Source of the DNA: Batillaria attramentaria
Lineage: Eukaryota > Mollusca > Gastropoda > Batillariidae
Assembly (NCBI GenBank): GCA_018292915.2
Contig: JACVVK020000372.1
Span: 7,501-71,500, forward strand
Length of the DNA: 64,000 nucleotides
Direction of reading: 5' to 3'
Every line of letters starts with the position of its first letter. Position 1 is the first letter of the stretch. A program made the position numbers and the translations under genes. The notes beneath the pieces were generated by a model, which was not told the origin of the DNA, ran no database searches, and saw only the letters and a list, made by a program, of their open reading frames with translations. Positions 55,302 to 64,000 of the stretch are shown here, one piece after another.

Positions 55302-55405
55302 CCGGCGTGGTCTAGCAGGATGATCCATTGCTCTCGGGTTTCGTGCGAAGGTGCGGGAGTTAAAATTCGACCCCTACCCGAGGCAGGAGTGACAGGTTGT
55401 TCTGA
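55302..55405 (+). mobile_element. SINE-C head fragment
   Basis: gccggcgtggtctagcagga and box B-like attcgacccctacccg match the head of the element at 43114-43452. Preceded by poly(A) at 55264-55282. Confidence 0.6.
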
Positions 55406-55500
55406 CTCCGGCCAACACGTTACCCGTTTCTTCTGGTTGTGTGAACATAAACATAACTTTATGACCATATGTATATACATTAAGAATTTGTTGTGGTTCG

Positions 55501-55672
55501 GGGAGCCGGGATAGCCGAAAGGTAGACCGTTGGACTATCAATGCTCGGGTCGTGTGTTCGAATCCCGGCTGGGGCCAAATATTTGTGCTGGCCTTTTTCT
55601 CGTTGCCCCGTCTTTGATATCACCGTTACCTGGTGGAAAAGGACGTTAAACTCCCAAACACCCACCCCCAAC
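55501..55672 (+). mobile_element. SINE-A, full length, older subfamily
   Basis: gggagccgggatagccgaaa head, box B gttcgaatcccggc, body with ctggcctttttctcg and tail ggacgttaaactcccaaaca plus ACCC. Differs from the young copies at several diagnostic sites (ggcctttttctcg versus ggctttttcatcg). A degenerate duplication ttgtggttc/ttgtagttc is possible. Confidence 0.92.
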
Positions 55673-55865
55673 CCCTTATTGTAGTTCAGAAGAGCTGCTT
55701 GCAGTCACTGACACAAGCATACTGCGACTTAATATAAATTACAGTCACTCGCACATCCATACTAACAGTCACACTCACATTAAACCATAATTATTGACTA
55801 AAATTGTTAAAACAATAAATACAAAACAAACAGCCTGATAAAATACTTGGGGTGGGGGGGGGGGT

Positions 55866-56050
55866 GTAACTTGTCCGTCACAGTCAAGGATCAGTCTGAC
55901 AGGATTGAATGGTGTTCCGCTGGACTGTTCAGTTAGGGTAGCAGTCCCTTCCCTGCTGTCCCGTCCTCTATAACCTGTCCCTTAAGGCCGTCTCCAATGG
56001 GATCTTGTGGCGTACGTGTGACGTTCAACCCAACTAACCAGAATGCGGCA
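55866..56050 (+). mobile_element. SINE-C body fragment
   Basis: Reverse-complement match to 43115-43280: acttgtcc-tcacagtcaagg, tctgacaggattgaatggtg and gcgtacgtgtgac. The head is absent. Confidence 0.65.
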
Positions 56051-56113
56051 ATCGACAGTGACAACCCCCACCACATCCCGTCCTCTCCATACAAGAAAGC
56101 GGATAGTGGGGGC

Positions 56114-56313
56114 GTTAGCTGTTGGTTCTTTGTGGGTTTAACGTTGTTTTTCCAACAGATAAGAAAATCAAAGCGATAGCAAAGCCGGGCTGTGAGGGAA
56201 AAAAAGCAAGAAAAAAAAAAAGCACACATTTGGCTAGCTCCCAGCCAAGATTGGAACTGGCACCCGGACACTGAAGATCGAACGCTCTGCTAGCTCGACT
56301 ATCCTGGTTCCTT
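56114..56313 (-). mobile_element. SINE-A-like, diverged, full-span copy
   Basis: The minus strand from 56313 has a tRNA-like head with cgagctagcagagcgttcg and box B-like gttccaatcttggctgg. It goes on to ctagccaaatgtgtgc, an internal T-rich stretch and a decayed body ending tgttggaaaaacaacgttaa. Expanded by about 25 bp. Confidence 0.6.
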
Positions 56314-57673
56314 GTAAGAGAACAGAGGCATGGAAATGTTGTATGGTTTTGCCGACAAGTGTCTTTTTAGCACAAAGAAGCATCCACGTCTTGTCTACTT
56401 CGTGATCATCCACTACATCAACCTGTTTTGCGAACCGTGGGATGTGGAAGAGCTGGGGGGGGGGGGGAGTTGGAGGAGAGCTTTTAAAGACGCAGCAGCG
56501 AAAAGAAGAAAACACTGGAAACAGATCACTGTCGTCATAACCGTGGTAATTATATCCTGCAGTCGTAACATGAACGCGTTATATAAGCTTATTTCGGAGT
56601 GAAATATGATCGAGGTCGGCCTACAGATATGAAACAAAGTAAAGAAAATAGGAGAATGCCAACACATGAAAGAAGAATATGTGGGTAGCTGTCTTTGGAA
56701 GTTTCACGCCTTTTCAATCTCGAAAGGTTTTTCAGAGATGAACATTGGGGTTGCGGGTTGGAGTGGAGGGAACGGAACTGCCGGGACCCTCCAAACTGTT
56801 GGACCCTCTTGGCACTTCGAAAGAAAATTTGGCCCTATTTGCAATTTACGTACCTGTTTTATGACGTACTGAAATGGACACCAAAGCGGCGAATGCCCAG
56901 GAAAACAAATAAATTCATCACTCAGCAACAGCCTACATGACATTTCACGACTGATTGTACATGACAGTACAGTACAAACAGTCAAATTTCTCGCGCCAAA
57001 CACGATCGCCGATATATCAATTTTGATATATCAGTTGACAAAACTCGCGAACATCCCTTGGAAGAGATGGCCCATCATGGGCGGTGACGCTATGAATTGC
57101 AGGTCAGTATAAAAAGCAAGAAGGATTAAATGAAATTCCTGCCGCTTTTTTTTATTGCTGGGCTTAAGCAATCAGCAAACCAAAACACCCATGCACACAC
57201 ACTGCCCCTGCGTACGTAAGCAGTTCGATCCTTCATCTGAACAGCATGGAAGGAAAGGAAAATAATTCTACCCGCCCAGCCAAAAACCAGCCGCCATAAA
57301 ATTTTCTGAGTTCCATCGGTCAGCACCCTCGACCTCATCTCCTAACCTGTCATCAGCACACACATATCTCATCACACAGCCATCTCATCCCAGTTCTCCT
57401 GCTCTTGCATCTTTGCGTAGTTTTGGCCAAACTTTTCTCGCGGTTCGGGCCCTGTGGATTGGGAGCACTTAAACTGTCAATCCTCGCCAATCTCCCAGGT
57501 CCATGGGGAAAAGGGGGACAAGGGTGGTGGGAGGGGGGTGGGGGATGGGGGGTGGGGCATAGACTTGGGAAGTATGGAAAGTGGTGGAGAAAGTGATGAT
57601 CTAAGCTGAATCCAAGAATGAATCCAAGGTGGCACTATACACGCCAACCATCACCTGGAGAAAAAGACGTAAG
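56314..57673. other. No gene recognised
   Basis: Poly(G) at 56456-56467 and a GATATATCAA inverted pair near 57009-57030. The 60-99 codon frames show no motif and overlap on both strands. A G-rich patch lies at 57505-57560. Confidence 0.4.
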
Positions 57674-57960
57674 TGCTTATCAAATCCATGACGTTTAGCT
57701 CCCTTTTCTAGGTGACGCCAGACGTGGACCACAGAGTGAAGGGAAGGTCGTCATCTGGTAAAAAAAAAAAAAGGCGCCTAAGCGTTTATCAAATCCATGA
57801 AGCTTAGCTCCCTTTCCCAAATATGACGGTAGATGTGTTCCATAGGGTAAAGGGGAGGCCGTCATTTGGAATACGGGCTGAAGCGTTCATCAATTCCATG
57901 ACGCTTAGGTCCCTTGTCCAGCTGGCGGTAGACGTATTCCGTAGAATGGAGGGAATGCCG
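57674..57960 (+). repeat. Tandem satellite S7, three units of about 100-108 bp
   Basis: gctt/gttatcaaatccatgacg occurs at 57675, 57783 and 57882, followed by cttagctcccttt, a ggtagacgtgttccatag-like block, aggg-a-g and cgtcatctgg. Unit 1 ends in poly(A). Confidence 0.88.
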
Positions 57961-58249
57961 CGAAAGTTTTGCGAATTTGAGATTGACACTGCCATTGGTC
58001 AGAACATTAAAAAAAATTTGCTTGTGTCCATTGAAGCAATTGGTGTACCCAAGTCAATGTACACCGCCATGAAATTGGATCGGTGGCGCACTGGCAAGAC
58101 ATACAGCCTTCGTCCAAAGACCATCTCGAAGTAAACAAACACAGACAGTTTATAGCATCATTGTATCCCAATCCTCGGCAATCTTGCAAAGTCAAACGGG
58201 ACGGGGGAGGATAGGCGGCTGCCGGGATGGGTGGATGGGGTGGGGGTTG

Positions 58250-58250
<1 letters not shown>
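57961..58250. other. Nothing recognised
   Basis: A 103-codon frame beginning in S7 continues to 58134. It starts inside a repeat and has no motif. Confidence 0.35.
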
Positions 58251-58285
<35 letters not shown>

Positions 58286-58287
58286 CA

Positions 58288-58375
58288 GAGGGTGGGGTGG
58301 ATGTTTGGGAGTTGAACGTCTTTTTCCACCATGTATGAGCGATATATATCCAAGACGGGGCGACGAGGAAAACCG
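58288..58375 (-). mobile_element. SINE-A fragment
   Basis: The minus strand shows tttcctcgtcgccccgtctt, catggtggaaaaagacgttc and aactcccaaacatcc. Bounded by (GA)n on both sides (58254-58280 and 58379-58412). Confidence 0.8.
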
Positions 58376-58378
58376 GCT

Positions 58379-58420
<42 letters not shown>

Positions 58421-58470
58421 CAGACAGACAGATAAACAGACAGACAGACAGAATAACAGACAGACAGAGT
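58379..58470 (+). repeat. (GA)n(GACA)n microsatellite
   Basis: About 34 bp GA, then gacagacagacaga repeats. Confidence 0.93.
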
Positions 58471-59134
58471 ATAGTTCTAAACAGTTGGAAGAAGCACACC
58501 TCTGAACTGAAGTCAAGGTGGCGCTGAGGTTTGGGACGGGACGAGACCACTGCGAGAGCTGAACGAGATTTGTAGCGTTGTTCGCTGTCTGACCGAATGC
58601 GGTGACATTCTCGCCTTTGCGAATGCGAAAGATGTATACCTGTAAACTGATATAATTATTGTTCAAAACCGCTGATCTCATTATTGGTGGGCGTCACCAG
58701 GTGCAGCTTCTCTTTTGGAACGGACGCGGTCATGAGTGCGCCTGTACCCACGGAATCGACTGTCCTAGTGTTGCAGTTGCAAATGGGTAAAACTGCGCAC
58801 TAGTACAGGTACCAAAACTAAACGGTCACATTAACGGCTGTGCATTTCTGCTTTATAGACAGCAGGGGAGGGGCTGCAACTGCGTATGTATCTGAGTGTG
58901 ACGATGCTAAACGGTCGACACCGACTGATTTTGTGACCATCGAAATGGTGACCGTAGTCCCTTCACTTTGAATCGTAACCGTTACATGCACTCGTATATT
59001 CTATCAAGGAAATGCATGATTTCAATTCAGTCACATCGCAGTTTCTCGTTAAGTTGGTGTGCAGAGTATAGGACCACGGCGAGTGCAATCCATAGACGCC
59101 GGACTATGTAGGTATGTGTCGTGTACACCAATCT
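58471..59134. other. Nothing recognised
   Basis: Apparently unique DNA. Confidence 0.4.
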
Positions 59135-59147
59135 TCCGAAGCTATTA

Positions 59148-59318
59148 GGGGGAGCCGGGGTGGTCGGATGGTAGAGCGTTGGACTTCTAATGCTCGGGTC
59201 ATGAGTTCGATCCCGGCTGGGGCCAAATATTTGTGCTGGTTTTTTCATCGTTGCCCTGTCTTTGATATCACCTTATGTGGTGGAAAAGGACGTTAAACCC
59301 CCAAGCACCCACCCGCCC
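59148..59318 (+). mobile_element. SINE-A, full length with 13 bp target duplication
   Basis: Head gggggagccggggtggtcgg, intact box A and B, body, ggacgttaaacccccaagca and an ACCC tail. TCCGAAGCTATTA at 59135-59147 and 59319-59331 is exact. Confidence 0.97.
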
Positions 59319-59380
59319 TCCGAAGCTATTACGCCGCCTGCGTAACTGCAAATCGTACATACATCCCTGACAGCCCCTGG

Positions 59381-59775
59381 GTGACTCTTGGTTGAAACAG
59401 ATTTATTTTGTTGCATTGGAGGAAGTACAGAAAAACAGTTTGAGCATAAAGATGATGTACTTATGACATGATCAATAAAAATTTCAATTAAAGGAACCTT
59501 TGCAACGGCGGTTCACGAATTAAGAGAGAGAGAGAGAGGGAGGGGGGGGGGGGGGTGTCTCAGTTGGTTTGCGAGCATTTTCATATCAACGGCGGTCAGT
59601 GACTCTTGCTTTAAACAGGTTTATTGCAATACAATTTGTGCCAAGTACACAAACAATTACTGAGCATGAACAAGCATCGCTTATAATAATGCTCAGCGGT
59701 GGAACAAGTGCATGTTAACGGTATTGCAATGGCAGTAGTTATAATACATTAGAGCTACGAGAGAGAGAGAGAGGT
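59381..59775. repeat. Tandem duplication S8, two units of about 218 bp
   Basis: gtgactcttg is followed by a aacagrtttatt block, ttgcawt, agtaca, acaa and tgagcat in both units (59381 and 59599). Each unit ends in a (GA)n run (59524-59537 and 59759-59773). A third gtgactcttgg occurs at 59953. Confidence 0.65.
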
Positions 59776-60160
59776 GTAAGTCACAATACTCACAACCCCC
59801 CCCCCCACACACACACACACACACACATCTCCGCTGGGCTGTGCTAGGCTGTGTCAAGGAAGTAACAGGCAACTAAAACCTAAAACCGTGCTGCACGAAT
59901 TATAAAACCCTGAACATTAAAGAAGATAGTGCAGTTTTCTTGAGTAGACTCAGTGACTCTTGGAGGTTGTTTACATTTGCTGGGTTGAACTGCGGTTGGT
60001 GCGTTTGCATTTAACCACCCCGGGTTACAAGCGACCCGGCTTCAGCCCTGCTACGGACCAGGGTTGAACCCGGGGTCCAGGGTCAACTCGCATTTCAGAT
60101 TCAAACATGCAGCTGGCGTCACGACATACGAAGGCATGACGGCGGGCATGACGTACGTTC
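59776..60160. other. Nothing recognised
   Basis: (CA)n at 59805-59827. Otherwise apparently unique. Confidence 0.4.
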
Positions 60161-60173
60161 TCCTACGTCATTG

Positions 60174-60209
60174 GAAAAGGACGTTAAACCCCCAAACACC
60201 CACCCACCC
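60174..60209 (+). mobile_element. SINE-A reduced to 36 bp, with perfect target duplication
   Basis: Only gaaaaggacgttaaaccccc and the ACCC tail remain. TCCTACGTCATTG lies exactly on both sides (60161-60173 and 60210-60222), proving it is a complete insertion event rather than an eroded copy. Confidence 0.95.
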
Positions 60210-60222
60210 TCCTACGTCATTG

Positions 60223-60855
60223 TCAGGGTTAGACTTGCAGAGAATGCAATGTAAACGATATTGACCCGAGTCCAACCCGGGTTGTAGTGTAAACAGCCTG
60301 CTGGTCTTGATACCGACAAAGATGCAACATCTGGCTTTGAACTCCTTGGGGACTCCATCAGGGGTAAACGTGTGTGTACCACCCCTCTTGACTACTGAGC
60401 ACTACTGTCAGATAGTGTATTTTGTGTGAGCTTATCACTGCTCATTGGTCATTGGTACAGTGGTCATTCTACTGGGACTGTGGTTTCCAGAGTAGCCGAT
60501 TCTGCAGCGGCCGCAGGGCAGGATGGGAACCTGTAGTTTGTGCTCGGAGGTCAGTGCCGTAGAACGTTGACCAAGCAGCGGGAACAGCGGCTGTCAATTT
60601 AATCTCAGCCGAGGATTATTCTGTGCTGGATTATCACGGCAACGCAATGATCACGATCTATGAACCCCTGGTCACGCGCTCCTGTTAGCTAAACTCGTTC
60701 TGTAAATAAACGACCCGACTGGGGTATACAGCTTCGCACGAAGAAGTTCAGTAGATCAAGCGTAGTCGGCGATAAATTCCATTTAAAAACACATTATCAC
60801 TCGGTGCTTCTACTTGAACTGTCCCCGGTGCTTAAACGTCGGAGAAAATGTCAAA
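60223..60855. other. Nothing recognised
   Basis: Apparently unique DNA. Confidence 0.4.
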
Positions 60856-60872
60856 GGTGTGTGTGTGTGTGT

Positions 60873-60940
<68 letters not shown>
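60856..60940 (+). repeat. Compound (TG)n(AG)n microsatellite
   Basis: About 54 bp TG with one TA, then about 30 bp AG. Confidence 0.95.
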
Positions 60941-60944
<4 letters not shown>

Positions 60945-61261
60945 TGAGGGGGGAAAGACGATGTACCGCGGACGCCCACATTTGTAGAGGCAAAAGTTCA
61001 TGTTTACATCTCAAGATCTACAAGTTGCAGGAGGTACTTGAAACCTTGCTGGCAACAGACACACTAAATCTTGTTTAGAAAGTTTAGAAAGCTCCGTTAA
61101 GTCTGCCAAGACAACATTGGGAGATGGGGAGAATTTCTTGAGATGGGGTGGGTATGGCTTTTTACTTGGCGAAGGGATGCCATCTAGATTTGAACTGAAC
61201 ACACTCAGTGGAAACGCGCCAAACTGAAAATGTTCACACTGCAATGATTAGACAAAAAAAA

Positions 61262-61304
<43 letters not shown>

Positions 61305-61317
61305 GCGCTAACATATA

Positions 61318-61405
61318 TAGCAGGCGCGTAGGAAGATGCTGAGAGGAAGGGGGGCCCACTAAGTCGGGTGAGCCATACGGCCGGGGTGAAGGGTGGGGGG
61401 GGGGG
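61318..61405. repeat. G/C-rich dispersed element, left copy
   Basis: gcgcgtaggaa, aaggggggccca and a poly(G) run. The reverse complement of 63200-63325 gives ggggcgtaggaa and aaggggggcccg, so the two copies face each other across the LINE. Confidence 0.55.
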
Positions 61406-61421
61406 GATTTTCTTACATAGA

Positions 61422-63112
61422 GATGATGATGATGATGAAACTTTATTTTCCAACGGTTAAAGTTTTGACAGAGAAGATCGTCAATTTACAAACTTGCCGT
61501 TGCTACACACTACTACAACACATCTAGCAAAGAAAATTAAAACATTGGGATCAAATATTTACAGGTGACTCTCTCTCTCTCTCTCTCTCTCTCTCAAGCA
61601 CTCATCAAGTTAGCAAGTTTCAGCGTGGACTAATACATACATGTACATGTCTATATGCATTTACATTTGGAATTTTGAAAGAGCATGATACTACATATAT
61701 CAGAAACCTCGAACAGTGAGGTAATGGGTGTCCTTCAGTTTTAGCATGTGCTTTCGAGCTACATGAGGTTTGCAAGGTACTGCGTAAGTAACTGCTTAAA
61801 TGTTCGCAGTGAATGAACCGTTTTAATACATGATGGCAATGAATTCCAGAGAAAAGCTCCTGCGAAAGAGAGACTAGTTTTAAACAAATCTATGCGAGGT
61901 AGGGGTAGGGGAAGAGTGTTATTCCTCGAAGTCCTCACACGCGTATGGTCAAGTCCGACAAGAGATGCTAAATAAGGTGGAACCGCATTATGGAGAATTT
62001 TATGCATGAACACACATTTGTTAAACATGAGCTGTTCTCGGAGACTAAGAATGTTCATCCGTTTCATTTTTTGTATAGTCGGAATAGGTCCAGGAATAAC
62101 CATTTTTACCGCTCGTTTGTATAACGAATTCAGTCTGTTGAAATGCACTTCACTGCAGTTGTCCCAAATGGTGGAAGCATAGTCGACGTGGGACTTGATG
62201 TGTGCGTGAAAGAAGAGAGTGCGACTGTGAATGTCAGTGATATCTCTTAGTTGTGACAACAAAAATACATTTTTTTGAGATTGTACGGCATAATGCATTG
62301 ATGTGGTACTCCCATTTCAACTGATCGTCTACATGCACCCCTAAGAAGCGGCGCTCGGCAACCTGTTCAATGTTTACTGAATCTAGACGAACCTGTAAGG
62401 GTGGTGGCCGTAGCTGATGCTTTTGTCTAGTTGTAATTAACATACTTTTTGTTTTTGTTGGATGTAGGATCATATAGTTATCCTTACACCATTGGGAAAC
62501 TTTATCTAAGCTATCTTGCAAAGAACGATTTATGTGGGACACATTTTTACCGGAGGTGTGAAGGCTCGTGTCGTCAGCAAACAGGTCACAGCCAACATTG
62601 ACATCAGTTACATGTAGAGGAAGATCATTAATGAACAGTATGAAAAGCAAAGGACCAAGGATTGAACCTTGTGGTACGCCGTATTTTACATTACCTTGGC
62701 TAGAATATTTGCCTATAAACACACTGTTTCCTGTCTCGTAAGTACGAATCAAGGAAGGACAGTGACTTCTCACCAAGATGGTAAGTTGAAAGTTTTTTTA
62801 GGAGTACAGAGTGGTCAACGAGGTCAAAAGCTTTCTTTAAATCTAGGAAAAGTGCTCCACACATTAGATTCTTGTTGACTGATGATAGCCAGTTGTCAAC
62901 AATACGAGTTAATGCCGTGTGGCAGGAGTGTTTTGGTCTGAAACCAGATTGATGAGTACTAAGCAAATTATTGTCTTCGAGAAAGTCAAGGAGATGGAGG
63001 TGAACATGTCGCTCTAGGGGCTTGGACAACGCGGAGAGAACAGATATCGGCCGGTAGTTGTTCAAATCGTCGAGGTCTTTAGACTTAGGAATTGGTACAA
63101 CTTTTGCATTTT
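61422..63112 (-). mobile_element. Non-LTR retrotransposon (CR1/Jockey-like), reverse transcriptase and 3-prime UTR
   Basis: On minus the RT begins near 63112 with a VVPIPKS-type block, then LNNYRPISVLSALSKPLE, SGFRPKHSCHTALT and LDLKKAFDLVDH. After a frameshift near 62740 it reads VPQGSILGPLLFILFINDLP and the catalytic FADDTSLH, then WCKDNYMILHPTKTKSM and RFLGVHVD. After a second frameshift near 62270 it ends FAGAFLWNSLPSC and YLANLM at 61759. The 3-prime UTR of about 330 bp ends ttggaaaataaagtttcatc and (ATC)n at 61423-61436. The N-terminal ORF and endonuclease are missing; the 5-prime edge is a (GA)n/(TG)n tract. Catalytic aspartates are present, but the two frameshifts inactivate it. Clade is uncertain. 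Confidence 0.93.
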
Positions 63113-63116
63113 TAAG

Positions 63117-63131
63117 AGAGAGAGAGAGAGA

Positions 63132-63178
<47 letters not shown>
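63117..63178 (+). repeat. Compound (GA)n(TG)n microsatellite at the LINE edge
   Basis: About 17 bp GA, then about 42 bp TG, directly at the 5-prime break of the LINE. Confidence 0.95.
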
Positions 63179-63199
63179 GACTGCCAAGGATTGTGTCCT

Positions 63200-63325
63200 G
63201 CGACAGCAGAGCGGGGGGGGGGGGGGGGGCACCACTGGTGGGCCCCCTCTCCTCTTATCAAAAGCAAGGGGGGCCCAAAGATATTCGGGCCCCCCTTCCA
63301 AAAATCGTTCCTACGCCCCTGTATA
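63200..63325. repeat. G/C-rich dispersed element, right copy
   Basis: Poly(G), gggccccct, aaggggggccc, cgggcccccct and cctacgcccctgta. Internally palindromic (ggggggcccaaag/cgggcccccc). It is the inverted partner of 61318-61405. Confidence 0.6.
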
Positions 63326-63733
63326 GAGACATGATGAGAAATAATCAAACTAGACTAGCTCAATGCAGAGACGGTGGATAGGGGAGACTGGAAACCACAG
63401 GGAATCTTTGCCGCGGCCTCGCTATGCATGCTTTTCCTTGAAAAACTACGGTTTTGGTCCGTTCCTAACACTTCAGTTTTCTTTATCCAGTGGTTATGTA
63501 TAGTGTTTAGTTCTGCACCTCTGACTCGATGTGAAGTTCAAATTTAGAGATTTGCAGTTATTTTCATATAAAAGCGCCTTCTTTTGTTTTTCGAAAACTC
63601 TGCGAAATCCGATCTCTGCCAACTTGCTCGATAAACTTCACTTTCCCTTTGAGATACTTCCGCCTTCACCTTAATTATTCTTTTCCAAGTTCTTGTGAAA
63701 TGCAGCTTTCAAACAAAAAGTTGCTTTGTAAAA

Positions 63734-63782
<49 letters not shown>

Positions 63783-64000
63783 GATCACTGCGCCCACGTT
63801 AATAATTCACATAGCACATTCAGTTTCCAGTCTCCCTTATCCACTGTCTCTGCCCAATACAATGATACAATGAGCCAAAGCCGAATCGTCCATCCAGCAA
63901 CAAGCCGAAGAAACTTTCCTGTGTCCTTATACACCAGACGGTTACGTGGGCGGCCTTCGATATGCAGCTGATGGCATCGTGGCCCGTGATTTAAAGAACG
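63326..64000. other. No gene recognised; (TG)n
   Basis: (TG)n at 63735-63782. The rest is apparently unique to the window end. Confidence 0.45.

Noticed and set aside
61422..63112. Functional reverse transcriptase gene
   Set aside because: Two frameshifts, a missing 5-prime region and no first ORF show that it is an inactive remnant.

Overview
The window is animal nuclear DNA from a repeat-dense genome, most plausibly a marine mollusc (gastropod). The clues are the absence of dense bacterial-type coding, very long (AC)n, (AG)n, (CAA)n and homopolymer tracts, tRNA-derived SINEs carrying internal Pol III boxes, non-LTR retrotransposon (LINE) remnants, and a short interstitial run of the metazoan telomere repeat CCCTAA at about 16.7 kb. 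The species cannot be named from the sequence alone. No complete cellular gene is visible. Most long reading frames are microsatellites read in three frames or chance frames.

Layout. 0-4.3 kb: a dispersed repeat, two diverged tandem satellites (about 165 bp and 90 bp periods), and a composite array in which a 62 bp unit alternates with (AC)n. 4.3-12 kb: mostly simple repeats, a truncated SINE-B, a relic THAP zinc-finger start at 10.86 kb and a candidate spliced exon at 11.87-12.10 kb. 12-20 kb: a 306 bp tandem duplication, a perfect 15 bp hairpin, the telomere-like run and a CR1/L2-like LINE remnant. 20-25.4 kb: a cluster of four perfect TGACGTCA sites, nested SINE/LINE insertions, a 33 bp minisatellite with a 132 bp higher-order repeat, and a 256 bp MITE inside a larger inverted-repeat element. 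26-38 kb: many SINE-A copies, one with an amplified tail, and a 206 bp satellite split by a retroposon. 39-48 kb: a further A-rich satellite, a candidate signal-peptide first exon, a full SINE-B and a doubly interrupted dispersed repeat. 48-60 kb: the poly(A)-tailed SINE-D, an I/Nimb-like LINE 3-prime end and more tandem repeats. 61.4-63.1 kb: the best-preserved retrotransposon, a reverse transcriptase on the minus strand with two frameshifts.

How it works together. The dominant activity is LINE-driven retrotransposition. At least 22 copies or fragments of one tRNA-headed SINE (SINE-A, about 172 bp) are present. Six have perfect 11-14 bp target-site duplications, including a copy reduced to 36 bp. 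A second SINE (SINE-B) ends in a GCGC-stem plus (ATT)n tail that resembles the 3-prime end of the CR1/L2-like LINE at 18 kb, which suggests a LINE-SINE partnership. Intact SINE-A tails carry (ACCC)n, so each insertion can seed a G-quadruplex motif on its minus strand. Foldback MITEs, a possible transposase-tail relic and about ten independent tandem arrays complete the picture. Four or five short candidate exons are flagged with low to moderate confidence.
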